Of a stretch of DNA of 64,000 nucleotides, positions 42,765-51,942 are shown in pieces (position 1 is the stretch's first letter; the number at the start of each line of letters is the position of its first letter). The translations under genes were made by a program, and so were the position numbers. The notes below the pieces were generated by a model. That model was not told where the DNA came from, did not search any database, and was given only the letters and a program-made list of their open reading frames with translations. This stretch comes from Nocardioides furvisabuli (GTDB lineage Bacteria; Actinomycetota; Actinomycetes; Propionibacteriales; Nocardioidaceae): the NCBI RefSeq assembly GCF_021083185.1, contig NZ_JAIGQB010000003.1, forward strand, positions 496,001 to 560,000, read 5' to 3'.

Positions 42765-43334
42765 TCAACGGCCGCGCTGCCACCACCGCCGCTTCGTCGG
42801 CTCGTGCGGAGCGGTGGCCCGCGCGGCGCGCTGGGCCTCGATGCGGGCCGTACGCCGCGCGCGCCACGCCTCGACCTCGGCGTCGACGTCGCGCTGGCTG
42901 GTGATGACGGGCGGGCCGGACGGCCCGACGGGCGGGGTGTAGATCGCGCGGCGCACGTGGGCGTTGAACTCCTCGACCTCGCGGCGCACCTCCGACTCCA
43001 CGTTGATGCGGTCGAGCCGGCCGTCGAGCTCGGCGTCCTCCTTGCGGATCGCCAGCGCCGGCGGGAGCAGGGCGATCTGCTCGCGCTCGACGAGCTTCTT
43101 CACCCACCAGTCGGGGTCGTGCTCGACGCCGAGGTCCTCGATCGGCTTGCCGGCCCCCGGCAGGTCGTCGAAGTCCCCACGCTCCATCGCCACGCGCAGC
43201 TGCTGCTCGACCCAGGTGGCCTGGTGGGCGATCCGGGCCGCGGCCGCCGAGCGACCGGTGCGCTCGTCGCGCTCGGGTCCGCGACGTGGGGGCTCGAGCC
43301 CGGACCGCTCCGGGGACTCGTCGTGCTCTGGCAT
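42765..43334 (-). CDS. DUF1992 (DnaJ-homologue subfamily C 28-type) protein
   Basis: A 189-residue soluble protein. The conserved DUF1992 core is at about residues 43-100: QATWVEQQLRVAMERGDFDDLPGAGKPI and DWWVKKLVEREQIALLPPALAIRKE. Flanks are charged and low in complexity. The ending THEPTKRRWWQRGR-like basic Trp tail is also common in the group. Function unknown; there is no J domain. ATG at 43334 is chosen because GGAGGT lies seven bases upstream. Confidence 0.87.
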   Translation of the reverse strand: MPEHDESPERSGLEPPRRGPERDERTGRSAAAARIAHQATWVEQQLRVAMERGDFDDLPGAGKPIEDLGVEHDPDWWVKKLVEREQIALLPPALAIRKEDAELDGRLDRINVESEVRREVEEFNAHVRRAIYTPPVGPSGPPVITSQRDVDAEVEAWRARRTARIEAQRAARATAPHEPTKRRWWQRGR

Positions 43335-43500
43335 CGCGGTCACCTCCGTGCGGACCAGCCTAGAGGGGGCGGGCCAGCGTCCGGCGTCGGTCGAGGCGCC
43401 TCACTGGTAGGACACGAACCGCACGTCCGGCAGCCTCCGGCGCACCTGCTTCGGACGCATGCGGGGGCGTCCTCTGCCGGCGGTGCCTCCAGCCTGCGGT

Positions 43501-43555
43501 GAGGTTGTCAGGCTCTACCGGAGGTTGTCAGGCCATGCAGAGGCCGACAACCTCC
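43501..43555. repeat. Three-unit repeat with core GGAGGTTGTC (two plus, one minus)
   Basis: GAGGTTGTCAGGC (43501-43513), GGAGGTTGTCAGGCC (43520-43534) and the inverted GGCCGACAACCTCC (43542-43555). The layout, two direct units then an inverted one in a short gap, is the same as in the unrelated GGTAGTCCACCGGGA element at 50844-50940. It is adjacent to the terminator of the MFS gene. Confidence 0.65.
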
Positions 43556-43581
43556 GGGATCCCCGGTCAGCCGGGGATCCC
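43556..43581 (-). terminator. Hairpin after the MFS transporter gene
   Basis: GGGATCCCCGG (43556-43566), loop TCAG, CCGGGGATCCC (43571-43581): a perfect 11-bp stem directly abutting the MFS stop codon on the minus strand. Confidence 0.65.
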
Positions 43582-45033
43582 TCACGAGGGCACCGGCGCA
43601 TCGCTGAAGGCGTGCTTCGGCGCGGCCAGCAGCGCGAGCGCGGCGAGGAAGGACGCGCCGGCGCACACCGCCCAGACGGTGAGGTAGCCGCTGAACGGCG
43701 CCACCTCCTCGGCGGCCGCGTCGAGCGAGCCGGTGGCGGTCAGGGCGATCGCGAAGACCGCCGAGGCGATCGCGCCGCCGACGGTCTTGGTGCCGTTGGT
43801 CATGCCGGTCGCGATGCCGGTGCGCTCCGGCGGCGCGGCGGCGGCCGCCGCGGCGGGCAGGGCCGCGACCAGCGCCCCCGAACCGAGACCGGCGATGCCC
43901 ATGTTGACCAGCGCCTGCCACGTCTCGGTGTTGAAGGGCAGCCACAGCAGGTAGCCCAGCCCGACGAGGCAGCACGCGACGACCAGCGCACGGCGTACGC
44001 CGCCCAGGAGCCGCGTCGTCAGCGGCAGGGTGAACGCGCCGATCGCCAGTGTCACGACGTAGAGCCCGATGAGGGTGGAGATGAAGGCCGGCTCCGCGCC
44101 GAGGCCGTAGCCGCGCTCGACAGGATCGGCCTGGGCGTAGGTCGACAGCGGGATCTGGCCGCCGAGGACGGGGATGCCGAAGAGGAACGCCGTCACCTGG
44201 ACCGGCCACTGGGCCGGGCTCGAGAGGAGGCGTACGTCGACGATCGGCTCGGGGTGGCGCTGCTCGAAGCGCCAGAAGACCGCGAACACCGCGACCGAGG
44301 CCAGGATCGTCGCCCAGCCGCGGAGCGAGCCGGCGCCGTCGAGACGCAGCCAGACCAGGCCGCCCATCAGCACGCCGAGGGCGACGGTGATGAGCCCCAG
44401 GCCGGCCCAGTCGATACCGCCGGTGTCGTCACCGGGTGCCTGCTCGACGCCGACCAGGATGACGAAGAAGACCGCCGTCACCACGACCGCGGGCAGGGCG
44501 AGCAGGAGGTTCATGTCGAGCGACTCGACCAGCACGCCGCTGGTCACCGCGCCGATGATGACGGCCAGCTCGAGCGCCCCGACCAGGATCGCCGCCCCGC
44601 GCCGGGTCAGCAGCTGCTGGCGGCCCGAGTCGCGCGTGCGGCGGTGGATGATCGCGATCTCCAGCGGCAGCCACACGACGTACGCACCCTGGATCGCCCA
44701 GCCGATGAGGAAGGTGGTGAAGTCGGGGGCGAAGGCCAGCCACCACGATCCGAGGGCGGTCACGGCGGTCGAGATCAGCAGCACGCTCTTGTGCCCGATG
44801 AGGTCGCCGAGCCGCGCCAGGAGCGGGATGCACAGCGCGCTGACGATCAGCTGCGCCGCCTCGAACCAGTTGATGTCGCCCTCACTGATCGAGAGGTGCT
44901 CGGCGATCTGCGGGTAGATCGGCGTGTAGTAGCCCTGCAGGATCCCGCTGGCGACCTCGACGAGGACGAGGAAGCCGACGATGGCCGCCAGGCTCCTCGC
45001 GGCAGTCTGGGCCGGGGGCCGGGTCGTGGTCAT
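43582..45033 (-). CDS. MFS transporter, DHA2-like
   Basis: A 483-residue permease with about fourteen hydrophobic segments. The motif A-like loop LARLGDLIGHKSVLLIS follows helix 2, and VSGVLVESLDMNLLLALP lies in the middle; the spacing suits the 14-helix drug:H+ antiporter-2 group. Substrate unknown. The start overlaps the stop of the M20 peptidase gene (ATGA), making it the last gene of a nitroreductase, M20 peptidase, MFS operon; export of a product of these enzymes is a reasonable guess only. Confidence 0.87.
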   Translation of the reverse strand: MTTTRPPAQTAARSLAAIVGFLVLVEVASGILQGYYTPIYPQIAEHLSISEGDINWFEAAQLIVSALCIPLLARLGDLIGHKSVLLISTAVTALGSWWLAFAPDFTTFLIGWAIQGAYVVWLPLEIAIIHRRTRDSGRQQLLTRRGAAILVGALELAVIIGAVTSGVLVESLDMNLLLALPAVVVTAVFFVILVGVEQAPGDDTGGIDWAGLGLITVALGVLMGGLVWLRLDGAGSLRGWATILASVAVFAVFWRFEQRHPEPIVDVRLLSSPAQWPVQVTAFLFGIPVLGGQIPLSTYAQADPVERGYGLGAEPAFISTLIGLYVVTLAIGAFTLPLTTRLLGGVRRALVVACCLVGLGYLLWLPFNTETWQALVNMGIAGLGSGALVAALPAAAAAAAPPERTGIATGMTNGTKTVGGAIASAVFAIALTATGSLDAAAEEVAPFSGYLTVWAVCAGASFLAALALLAAPKHAFSDAPVPS

Positions 45034-46379
45034 GAGGGGAGCCTCTCGATCAGCAGGGCATACCAGCGGACGCCGTCGAGCAGGTCGGCCACGCCGAGGT
45101 GCTCGTCGTAGGAGTGGATGGCCTCGCGCTGCGCCTTCGTCATCCGGAAGGGCGCGAAGCGGTAGACGTGCTCGCTGATCGCGGTGAAGTGGCGCGAGTC
45201 GGTGGCCGCCATCATCACGTAGGGCGTCGCGACCGCGTCGGGGAAGACCGCGCCGATGCAGTCCTCGAGCAGCTCGAACGGCTCGTCCATCGGCGAGACC
45301 GGCGAGGGCTCACCCGACTCGACGACCTCGATGCGGATCGAGTCGTCGGCCACGGCTTTCCGGACGTGCTCGACCACCCCGGCCACGGTGTCGCCCACCA
45401 TCACGCGGATGTTGAGCCCGGCCCGTGCCGTCGAGGCGATGACGTTGAGCGCCGGCGACCCGCTGAGGGTGGTGGTCGCCACCGTCGTACGCGTCATGGC
45501 AGCGGCCTCGGGGCCGGCGGCGAGGAGGGCGCGGGTCACCACCGGCGCCATCCGGTCGGCGCGGGACAGGAGCGGGCGCAGCGGGAGCGGGACGTGGGGC
45601 GCCAGGCGGCGCATGAGCTCGAGCGTGGGCGCCGGCGCAGAGGCGGGGAAGGGTGACTTCTCCATGCGCAGGATCGCCCGCGCGATGCGGGCCGTCGGGC
45701 CGTTCGGAGCGGGGGTCGAGGCGTGCCCGCCGCGTCCCTCCGCGACCAGCTCGAGCGAGGTGGTGCCCTTCTCGGTCACGCCGATGACCCCGAGCGGGGC
45801 CTTGACGCCGGGGAACGCGCCACCGGCGATCGCGCCCCCTTCGTCGAGCACCAGCCACGGCGTCACGCCGCGTTCGCGCAGGACGCCGACGGCCTCGAGC
45901 GCCGCCGGGCCGCTGACCTCCTCGTCGCAGCCGAAGGACAGCCAGACGTCCTGGGCCGGGACGTGGCCGGCCTCGAGCAGCTGCTCCACCGCCGTGCAGA
46001 TGCCGACGACGCAGCCCTTGTCGTCGAGGGTGCCCCTGCCCCAGATCGCAGGGCCGACGGGGGAGTCGTGCACCTCGCCGCCGAAGGGGTCGTGCTGCCA
46101 GGGCGCGTCGGTGTCGACGGGCACGACGTCGAGGTGGGCCATCAGCACGACAGGTCGCTCCGTGCTCGCGCCCGCCCAATGCGCGAGCAGCCCGTGGGTG
46201 CCGACACGGCTCACCTCGAGCCGCTCGTGGAGCAGCGGGAACTGGCGGGCGAGCTCGGCCAGGAGCCGTTCGAAGGCGTCGGTGTCGACCCGGGCGGGGT
46301 CGCGGTCGCTGACGGTCGGGATGCGGACGAGGGCCTGCAGGGCGCCCACCGCATGCTCGTCGGTAGGCAGAGCGGTCAT
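45030..46379 (-). CDS. M20 family metallopeptidase (carboxypeptidase S-like)
   Basis: A 449-residue dizinc hydrolase. M20 metal motifs: VLMAHLDVVPVD (His, Asp; about residue 80), GRGTLDDKGCVVG (bridging Asp), FGCDEEVSGPAAL (general-base Glu and ligand Glu) and a C-terminal TDSRHFTAISEHVYRFAPF (ligand His). The lid domain contains GRGGHASTPAPNGPTARIARA. This pattern matches carboxypeptidase S/PM20D1-like enzymes acting on N-blocked amino acids. Coupled by ATGA overlaps on both sides to a nitroreductase gene and an MFS gene. Confidence 0.9.
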   Translation of the reverse strand: MTALPTDEHAVGALQALVRIPTVSDRDPARVDTDAFERLLAELARQFPLLHERLEVSRVGTHGLLAHWAGASTERPVVLMAHLDVVPVDTDAPWQHDPFGGEVHDSPVGPAIWGRGTLDDKGCVVGICTAVEQLLEAGHVPAQDVWLSFGCDEEVSGPAALEAVGVLRERGVTPWLVLDEGGAIAGGAFPGVKAPLGVIGVTEKGTTSLELVAEGRGGHASTPAPNGPTARIARAILRMEKSPFPASAPAPTLELMRRLAPHVPLPLRPLLSRADRMAPVVTRALLAAGPEAAAMTRTTVATTTLSGSPALNVIASTARAGLNIRVMVGDTVAGVVEHVRKAVADDSIRIEVVESGEPSPVSPMDEPFELLEDCIGAVFPDAVATPYVMMAATDSRHFTAISEHVYRFAPFRMTKAQREAIHSYDEHLGVADLLDGVRWYALLIERLPS

Positions 46380-46990
46380 GGGCCGACCGTAGTGCCCCAG
46401 CGGCCCCGATGGACGAGATTCGTACGCCGCTCCCGACGCGCCGCTGATCCCCTCGCGCCCGCATCGGCAGCCCGGTGTCCGACGGTGACAGCGCCGACCG
46501 GCGCGTGGTCGTCGGGGATGCCGAACGCCGCGCGGAAGGAGTCGACGTGCTCACCGGGGATGCCGAAGAAGCACGCACCCAGGCCCTCGTCGACCGCCGT
46601 CTGGAGGACCAGCAGTGCCGCCATCCCGGTGTCGACCCACCAGTACGGCACCGCCCACCGGTCCTCGCTCCGATCCGTCCAGCCCTTGTCAGGCTCGGCG
46701 TAGCGCTCGAGGTAGGCGTCCTTGCTGGCCAGCGGGACGATCACGACCGGTGCGGTCCGCACGCCGTCCAGCCACGCGTTGTGGGTGTCGGGGTCGGCGC
46801 CCGTGCACTCCCAGAAGCGGGCGACGTCGGCGGCGGTGTCGAGCACCAGGAAGGCCCAGCCCTGGCTGAAGCCGGCGTTGGGCGCGCGCTGGGCGTGGGC
46901 GAGCATGCGGTCGACGACCGCCGGGTCGACCGGGGCGTCGGAGTAGCGGCGCACCATGCGGCGACGGCGTACGACCTCGCGGAACTCCAT
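46376..46990 (-). CDS. Nitroreductase family FMN oxidoreductase
   Basis: A 204-residue flavoenzyme. FMN-binding features are VVRRRRMVRRYSDAPVDPAVVDRML at the start, RAPNAGFSQGWAFLVL (about residues 35-50) and GMAALLVLQTAVDEGLGACFFGIPG (about residues 122-146). The C-terminal 30 residues are Arg-rich and unlike the family. First gene of the minus-strand operon with M20 peptidase and MFS transporter; it is divergent from the second hut operon, with a palindromic repeat and a candidate hut operator in the 192-bp gap. Confidence 0.87.
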   Translation of the reverse strand: MEFREVVRRRRMVRRYSDAPVDPAVVDRMLAHAQRAPNAGFSQGWAFLVLDTAADVARFWECTGADPDTHNAWLDGVRTAPVVIVPLASKDAYLERYAEPDKGWTDRSEDRWAVPYWWVDTGMAALLVLQTAVDEGLGACFFGIPGEHVDSFRAAFGIPDDHAPVGAVTVGHRAADAGARGSAARRERRTNLVHRGRWGTTVGP

Positions 46991-47015
46991 GGGGGCAGGC
47001 TCTCACTCCCCTCCC

Positions 47016-47091
47016 GCTGTAACGCCGGGTTGGTGCTTGTTCTACCCATGGACTACGGGGGTGGCTACATGTACCAACCCGGCGTTACAGC
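47016..47091. repeat. Dispersed palindromic element, copy 2
   Basis: Perfect 18-bp arms, GCTGTAACGCCGGGTTGG (47016-47033) and its complement (47074-47091), around a 40-base centre. It shares 27 consecutive bases with copy 1 (293-372) read in reverse complement, and the centre keeps a TACCCA...GGACT-like trace. It lies in the divergent promoter region between nitroreductase and the hut operon. Confidence 0.8.
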
Positions 47092-47111
47092 AGCGTGGGC
47101 AGCCACGGGAT

Positions 47112-47129
47112 CGTCTCGGATCCGAGACG
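47112..47129. promoter_or_regulatory. Candidate HutR operator upstream of the second hut operon
   Basis: CGTCTCGGATCCGAGACG is a perfect 18-bp palindrome 54 bp before the first start codon. It matches the hutH upstream site (34232-34247) at 13 of 16 core positions, linking two distant operons of the same pathway. Confidence 0.65.
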
Positions 47130-47182
47130 CGCCCTCGCCGCCCTGCGTTGACCCGGGTCGGCGTTGACGATGGACTGGCGCC

Positions 47183-48376
47183 ATGGGCTTCGAGGAGATG
47201 TGGCGTGACCTGGCGCCGGTCGGACGATCGGCCGCGTCCGGTGGCTACTTCCGTCAGCCCTGGGCCTCGGCCGAGTCCGAGCTCCGCGCCTGGTTCGCGC
47301 AGGAGTGCGCCGCGCGCGGGCTGACGGTCGAGACCGACGGCATCGGCAACCAGGTCGCCTGGTGGTCTCCCGACTCCGCGACCGGGAAGGGCGTGCTGAC
47401 CGGATCGCACCTCGACTCCGTCCTCGACGGCGGGGCGTACGACGGCCCGCTGGGCGTGGTCTCGGCGCTCGCTGCGGTCGACACGATGCGGGGGCGTGGC
47501 TTCGAGCCGAGCCGGCCGATCGGCATCGGCGTCTTCGTGGAGGAGGAGGGCTCGCGCTTCGGCCGCGCCTGCCTCGGCTCCCGGCTCGTCACCGGCGCGA
47601 CCACGTGGGACGAGGCACGCGAGCTGCGCGACCGTGACGGCGTCTTCCTCGCCGACGCCGTCGAGGTCGCCGGGCTCGACCCGTCGACCGGACTGCTCTC
47701 CCTGGAGCACGTCGGCACCTTCGTCGAGCTCCACGTCGAGCAGGGCCGCGACCTCTTCGACCGCGACGTCGCCGTCGGGCTGGCCAGCGAGATCTGGCCG
47801 CACGGGCGCTGGCGCTTCGACTTCGCCGGTCAGGCCAACCATGCGGGCACGACCCGCATGGAGGACCGCCGCGACCCGATGCTGACCTATGCGATGACCG
47901 CCCTCGCCGCCAACAAGCAGGCCAGGCTCGCCGGCCAGCGCGCGACCTTCGGCCGGATCTCGGTCGAGCCCAACGGCACCAACGCCGTCCCCTCGCTCGT
48001 CACCGCCTGGCTCGACGCCCGCGCCTCCTCCGACGACGCGCTCGCCGAGATGGTCGACGCGGTCGGACGTCAGGCGCAGGACCGCGCGGGTCGCGACGGC
48101 ACCGCGCTCACCGTCACCGCGGAGTCGGTCTCCGGCTCGGTCGCCTTCGACCCCGACCTCGCCGCGCGGCTGGCCGGGCTCGGCGACTGGCCCGTCATCG
48201 CGACCCAGGCCGGGCACGACGCCGGCATCCTGGCGGATGCCGGGATCCCCACCGCGATGGTCTTCGTGCGCAACCCCACCGGCGTCTCGCACTCGCCCGA
48301 CGAGCACGCCGAGACCGCCGACTGCCTGACCGGTGTCGAGGCGCTCGCCGACGTGCTCGAGGAGCTCGCCCGGTGA
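47183..48376 (+). CDS. M20 amidohydrolase, probable N-formylglutamate deformylase (alternative type)
   Basis: A 397-residue metal hydrolase of the allantoate amidohydrolase/N-carbamoyl-amino-acid hydrolase group: [23 protein letters not shown] (metal ligands), [16 protein letters not shown] (catalytic Glu), [25 protein letters not shown] and HSPDEHAE. Position before hutF and hutI with a coupled stop/start, and the absence of a classical hutG here, indicate it removes formate from N-formylglutamate; similar neighbours in actinobacteria carry this label in subsystem annotations. Sequence alone does not exclude a carbamoyl or allantoate substrate. ATG at 47183. Confidence 0.82.
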   Translation: MGFEEMWRDLAPVGRSAASGGYFRQPWASAESELRAWFAQECAARGLTVETDGIGNQVAWWSPDSATGKGVLTGSHLDSVLDGGAYDGPLGVVSALAAVDTMRGRGFEPSRPIGIGVFVEEEGSRFGRACLGSRLVTGATTWDEARELRDRDGVFLADAVEVAGLDPSTGLLSLEHVGTFVELHVEQGRDLFDRDVAVGLASEIWPHGRWRFDFAGQANHAGTTRMEDRRDPMLTYAMTALAANKQARLAGQRATFGRISVEPNGTNAVPSLVTAWLDARASSDDALAEMVDAVGRQAQDRAGRDGTALTVTAESVSGSVAFDPDLAARLAGLGDWPVIATQAGHDAGILADAGIPTAMVFVRNPTGVSHSPDEHAETADCLTGVEALADVLEELAR

Positions 48377-49677
48377 CGGCGTACCTCCTCGAACGCGCCT
48401 GGCTCGACGACCACTTCGCCGACGACGTGCTCGTCGAGGTCGACGGCGGCCGCTTCACGTCCGTCACCCCGGACAGCGACCCGCCGCGCGCGATCCCGGT
48501 CCGTGGCCTGGTGGTGCCCGGGCTCGCCAACACCCACAGCCACGCCTTCCACCGGGCGCTGCGCGGGCGCACCCAGCGCGAGCGCGGCTCCTTCTGGACC
48601 TGGCGCGAGCAGATGTACGCCGTCGCCGCGCGCCTCGACCCCGAGACCTACCTCGCCCTCGCGCTCGCGACCTACCGCGAGATGGCCGCCGCCGGGATCA
48701 CCTGCGTCGGGGAGTTCCACTACCTCCACCACCAGCCCGACGGCACGCCCCACGCCGACCCGGACGAGATGGGGCTCGCGCTCGTGCACGCGGCCCGCGA
48801 GGCCGGCATGCGGCTCACCCTGCTCGACACCCTCTACCTCTCGTCCGGCTTCGGCGCACCGCCGCAGGGCGCGCAGGTGCGCTACAGCGACGGCTCGGTG
48901 GAGGCGTGGCTGGAGCGGGTCGACGGCCTGGTCGTCGCCCCCCACGCGCGCGTCGGCGCAGCCGTCCACTCGGTGCGCGCCGTCCCACCACCGGCACTGG
49001 ACGCAGTGGCGGGCTGGGTCGGCGACCGACCCCTGCACGCCCACGTCTCCGAGCAGGTCGCGGAGAACGCCGCGTGCCTCGAGGCGTACGGCGTCACGCC
49101 CACGCGGCTGCTCGCGGACCACGGCCTCCTGCGTCCGACGACGTCGCTCGTGCACGCGACCCACCTGAGCGACGACGACGTCGCACTGATCGGCGGAGCC
49201 GGGGCCTACGCCGCCTTCTGCCCGACCACCGAGCGCGACCTCGGCGACGGGGTCGGGCCCGCGCGCCGGCTCCACGACGCGGGAGCCCGGCTGACCCTCG
49301 GCAGCGACAGCCATGCCGTGGTCGACCCCTTCGAGGAGATGCGCGCCGTCGAGCTCGACGAGCGGCTCGCCACCCAGCAGCGGGGTCACTGGACCGCCGC
49401 CGAGCTGCTCACCGCGGCGACCACCGACGGCCACGCCTCGCTCGGCTGGGACGACGCAGGCGCCATTGCGGTCGGCCGTCGGGCCGACCTCGTCGTGCTC
49501 GACCCGGTCAGCCCGCGCACGGCCGGCACCGGCCGCGACGAGAACACCGTCGTCTTCGCCGCCACCGCCGAGGACGTACGCCGCGTCATGGCCGACGGTC
49601 GCTGGGTCGTCGAGGACGGCGACCGCGCCGCGATCGGCCGCGAGCTCGACGAGGTCATCGGGAGGATCTGGGCATGA
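48373..49677 (+). CDS. hutF: Formimidoylglutamate deiminase
   Basis: Amidohydrolase-superfamily enzyme of 434 residues converting N-formimidoyl-L-glutamate to N-formylglutamate and ammonia. Metal and substrate motifs: [30 protein letters not shown] matches HutF closely (about residues 50-79), LHAHVSEQ (about residue 218), HATHLSDDD and [15 protein letters not shown] with the catalytic Asp. GTG at 48373 overlaps the preceding TGA. Its presence defines the two-step deiminase/deformylase branch of histidine degradation. Confidence 0.94.
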   Translation: MTAYLLERAWLDDHFADDVLVEVDGGRFTSVTPDSDPPRAIPVRGLVVPGLANTHSHAFHRALRGRTQRERGSFWTWREQMYAVAARLDPETYLALALATYREMAAAGITCVGEFHYLHHQPDGTPHADPDEMGLALVHAAREAGMRLTLLDTLYLSSGFGAPPQGAQVRYSDGSVEAWLERVDGLVVAPHARVGAAVHSVRAVPPPALDAVAGWVGDRPLHAHVSEQVAENAACLEAYGVTPTRLLADHGLLRPTTSLVHATHLSDDDVALIGGAGAYAAFCPTTERDLGDGVGPARRLHDAGARLTLGSDSHAVVDPFEEMRAVELDERLATQQRGHWTAAELLTAATTDGHASLGWDDAGAIAVGRRADLVVLDPVSPRTAGTGRDENTVVFAATAEDVRRVMADGRWVVEDGDRAAIGRELDEVIGRIWA

Positions 49678-50849
49678 GCGCCACACTGATCACCGGCATC
49701 GGCGAGCTGGTCACCAACGACCCGGCGCGCGCGGAGCAGGGCGGCCTCCTCGGTCTCGTCCACGACGCCGCCGTCGTGGTCGAGGGCGGCCGGATCTCCT
49801 GGGTCGGTCCGGCCGCGGAGGCGCCCGCCGCGGACGTGCACGTCGACGCCGGCGGCCGGGCCGTGATCCCGGGCTTCGTCGACTCCCACAGCCACCTCGT
49901 CTTCGCCGGCGACCGGTCGGGCGAGTTCGAGGCACGGATGATCGGCGAGCCCTACTCCGCCGGCGGCATCCGCACCACCGTCGCTGCCACCCGCGCCGCC
50001 AGCGACGAGCAGCTGACCTCCCACGTCGCGCGCCTGGTCGATGAGATGCGTGCGCAGGGCACGACCACCGTGGAGATCAAGAGCGGTTACGGGCTGTCGG
50101 TCCACGACGAGGCGCGCAGCCTCGCGGTGGCGCGGCAGTTCACCGACGAGACGACCTTCCTCGGCGCCCACGTGGTCCCTTCCGGCACGATCCCCGAGGA
50201 CTACGTCGACCTCGTCACCGGCCCCATGCTCGCGGCCGCGGCACCGCACGCCCGGTGGATCGACGTGTTCTGCGAGGACGGCGCCTTCGACGTCGACCAG
50301 GCACGCACCATCCTGGCCGCGGGGTCCGACAACGGCCTGCGCGGACGGCTCCACGCCAACCAGCTGACGTACGGCGGAGGCGTGCGGCTGGCCTGCGAGC
50401 TGGGCCTGGTCGCGGTCGACCACTGCACCTTCCTGTCCGACCTCGACGTCGAGTCGCTGAGCGACTCAGGCACCATCGCGACCCTGCTGCCGGGAGTGGA
50501 GTTCTCCACCCGTCAGCCCTATCCCGACGCCCGCCGCCTCCTCGACGCCGGTGTGCGCGTCGCGCTGGCCAGCGACTGCAACCCCGGCTCCTGCTTCACC
50601 TCGTCGATGGCGCTCTGCATCGCGCTGGCGGTGCGCGAGATGCGGATGAGCCCAGCGGAGGCCCTCCATGCGGCCACCGCGACGGGCGCGGCGGCCCTCG
50701 GCCGTGACGACGTCGGGGTGCTCGCGCCCGGGAAGACCGCCGACCTCGTCCTGCTGGACGCACCGTCCCACGTCCACCTCGCCTACCGCCCCGGCGTACC
50801 CCTCGTCACCGGGGTCTGGCAGGCCGGGCGTCCGGTCGTCGCTCGGTAG
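49674..50849 (+). CDS. hutI: Imidazolonepropionase
   Basis: Third step of the pathway, hydrolysing imidazolonepropionate to formimidoylglutamate. 391 residues, normal length. Metal site [20 protein letters not shown] (about residues 66-85), [24 protein letters not shown], and [21 protein letters not shown] at 49674 overlaps the hutF stop. The TAG stop (50847-50849) falls inside the first unit of a dispersed repeat, so the repeat may have landed at, and defined, the gene's end. Confidence 0.96.
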   Translation: MSATLITGIGELVTNDPARAEQGGLLGLVHDAAVVVEGGRISWVGPAAEAPAADVHVDAGGRAVIPGFVDSHSHLVFAGDRSGEFEARMIGEPYSAGGIRTTVAATRAASDEQLTSHVARLVDEMRAQGTTTVEIKSGYGLSVHDEARSLAVARQFTDETTFLGAHVVPSGTIPEDYVDLVTGPMLAAAAPHARWIDVFCEDGAFDVDQARTILAAGSDNGLRGRLHANQLTYGGGVRLACELGLVAVDHCTFLSDLDVESLSDSGTIATLLPGVEFSTRQPYPDARRLLDAGVRVALASDCNPGSCFTSSMALCIALAVREMRMSPAEALHAATATGAAALGRDDVGVLAPGKTADLVLLDAPSHVHLAYRPGVPLVTGVWQAGRPVVAR

Positions 50850-50940
50850 TCCACCGGGATGTGGCTCGGGGCCGGGGTAGTCCACCGGGATGTGGCTCGT
50901 CCGAGGGCTGCTGGCCGACCACTTCCCGGTGGACTACCCC
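50844..50940. repeat. Three-unit dispersed repeat, copy 2 (two plus, one minus unit)
   Basis: Units CGGTAGTCCACCGGGATGTGG (50844-50864, shown elsewhere in this entry by its core GGTAGTCCACCGGGA), a second direct unit at 50874-50895, and the inverted unit TTCCCGGTGGACTACCCC at 50923-50940. The whole is the reverse complement arrangement of the element at 9366-9460, with similar spacers. It overlaps the hutI stop codon. Confidence 0.85.
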
Positions 50941-51082
50941 CTCGCGGGCACCGCAGGCCGGCCCCCACCGCCGCGCCCCGCGTGCGAGGTGGCAGCGTCC
51001 CGCGGGCGGCGTCGGATGCCCCGAGGTAGGACCGGGGGGACTGACCCCCGGCGGGGAGCGCCGGTCGGACAGACTGCACGTC

Positions 51083-51838
51083 ATGTCTGACTTCCGGTGC
51101 TCCTTCGCCAGCGTCGACGACGGGGAGCCGATCGCCGGCACCGCACCGTCCGACCCCGAGGTCCTGCTGGTGGAGAGCCCCGGTCCCTGGGGGCGCGACG
51201 CGGTCGCCGACAACCGCCTGCCGGAGGTCGTCCGCACCCACCTGGCCGGGCTCGACCTCAAGGTCTTCCTGCTGCGCCGCTACGACGGCAGCGCCGGGCC
51301 CGGCACCCACGTCTTCCACGCCCGCGCGACCGACGAGGGCTACGACGTCGGCGCCGCGGTGCTCGACCGGCCCGAGGACCTGCTCGACCTCGACCTGCGC
51401 ACCCTGCCGGCGTACGCCGACCCGCTGTGGCTGGTGTGCACCAACGGCAAGCGCGACCGGTGCTGTGCCGAGCTCGGCCGCCCGATCGCGGGCCTGCTGA
51501 CCCAGGAGTGGCCGGACGGCACCTGGGAGACCACCCACCTCGGCGGACACCGGTTCTCCGGGACGCTGCTGGCACTGCCCAGTGGCCTCACGCTCGGGCG
51601 TCTCGACCCGTCCAACGTCCTTGCCGCGTGCGAGGCCGTGGCGCAGGGCGAGGTGCCGGTCGAGGTCACCCGCGGCCGCGCCGGCCGGCCGGGCGTCGAG
51701 CAGGCGCGCGAGCTCCACGTGCTCGCCGGCGGCGACCCGCGCGACGAGCTGGTGGCCGTCCCGGGACCCGTACGCCGCCAGTCCTGCGGGGACGACAAGG
51801 TCAAGGCGACCACGCGCTACGAGGTGCGTACGCCCTGA
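51083..51838 (+). CDS. Sucrase/ferredoxin-like protein, copy 1
   Basis: A 251-residue Suc_Fer-like protein with a thioredoxin-fold [2Fe-2S] ferredoxin domain. LVCTNGKRDRCCAELGRPIAGLL (about residues 114-136) carries three cysteines of a possible cluster, and WETTHLGGHRFSGTLLALP (about residues 152-170) is the second family block. The N-terminus holds a conserved cysteine (FRCSFAS). Function in bacteria is not established. A paralogue is encoded 1.5 kb downstream with an acidic peptide and a cupin oxygenase between. Confidence 0.85.
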   Translation: MSDFRCSFASVDDGEPIAGTAPSDPEVLLVESPGPWGRDAVADNRLPEVVRTHLAGLDLKVFLLRRYDGSAGPGTHVFHARATDEGYDVGAAVLDRPEDLLDLDLRTLPAYADPLWLVCTNGKRDRCCAELGRPIAGLLTQEWPDGTWETTHLGGHRFSGTLLALPSGLTLGRLDPSNVLAACEAVAQGEVPVEVTRGRAGRPGVEQARELHVLAGGDPRDELVAVPGPVRRQSCGDDKVKATTRYEVRTP

Positions 51839-51942
51839 ACGGATCCTTCCTCCGCCCGGAGGGGTGTGGGACGGTGGTCGCGCCGCCGCCCACACTGGCG
51901 GAGCGCCGACGGACCGCCCGCCGGACCTGACGAGGAGGATCC

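Noticed and set aside
43401..43460. Minus-strand ORF of 19 codons (MRPKQVRRRLPDVRFVSYQ)
   Set aside because: It has an ATG but no convincing ribosome binding site and no link to a neighbour, so it is not called.
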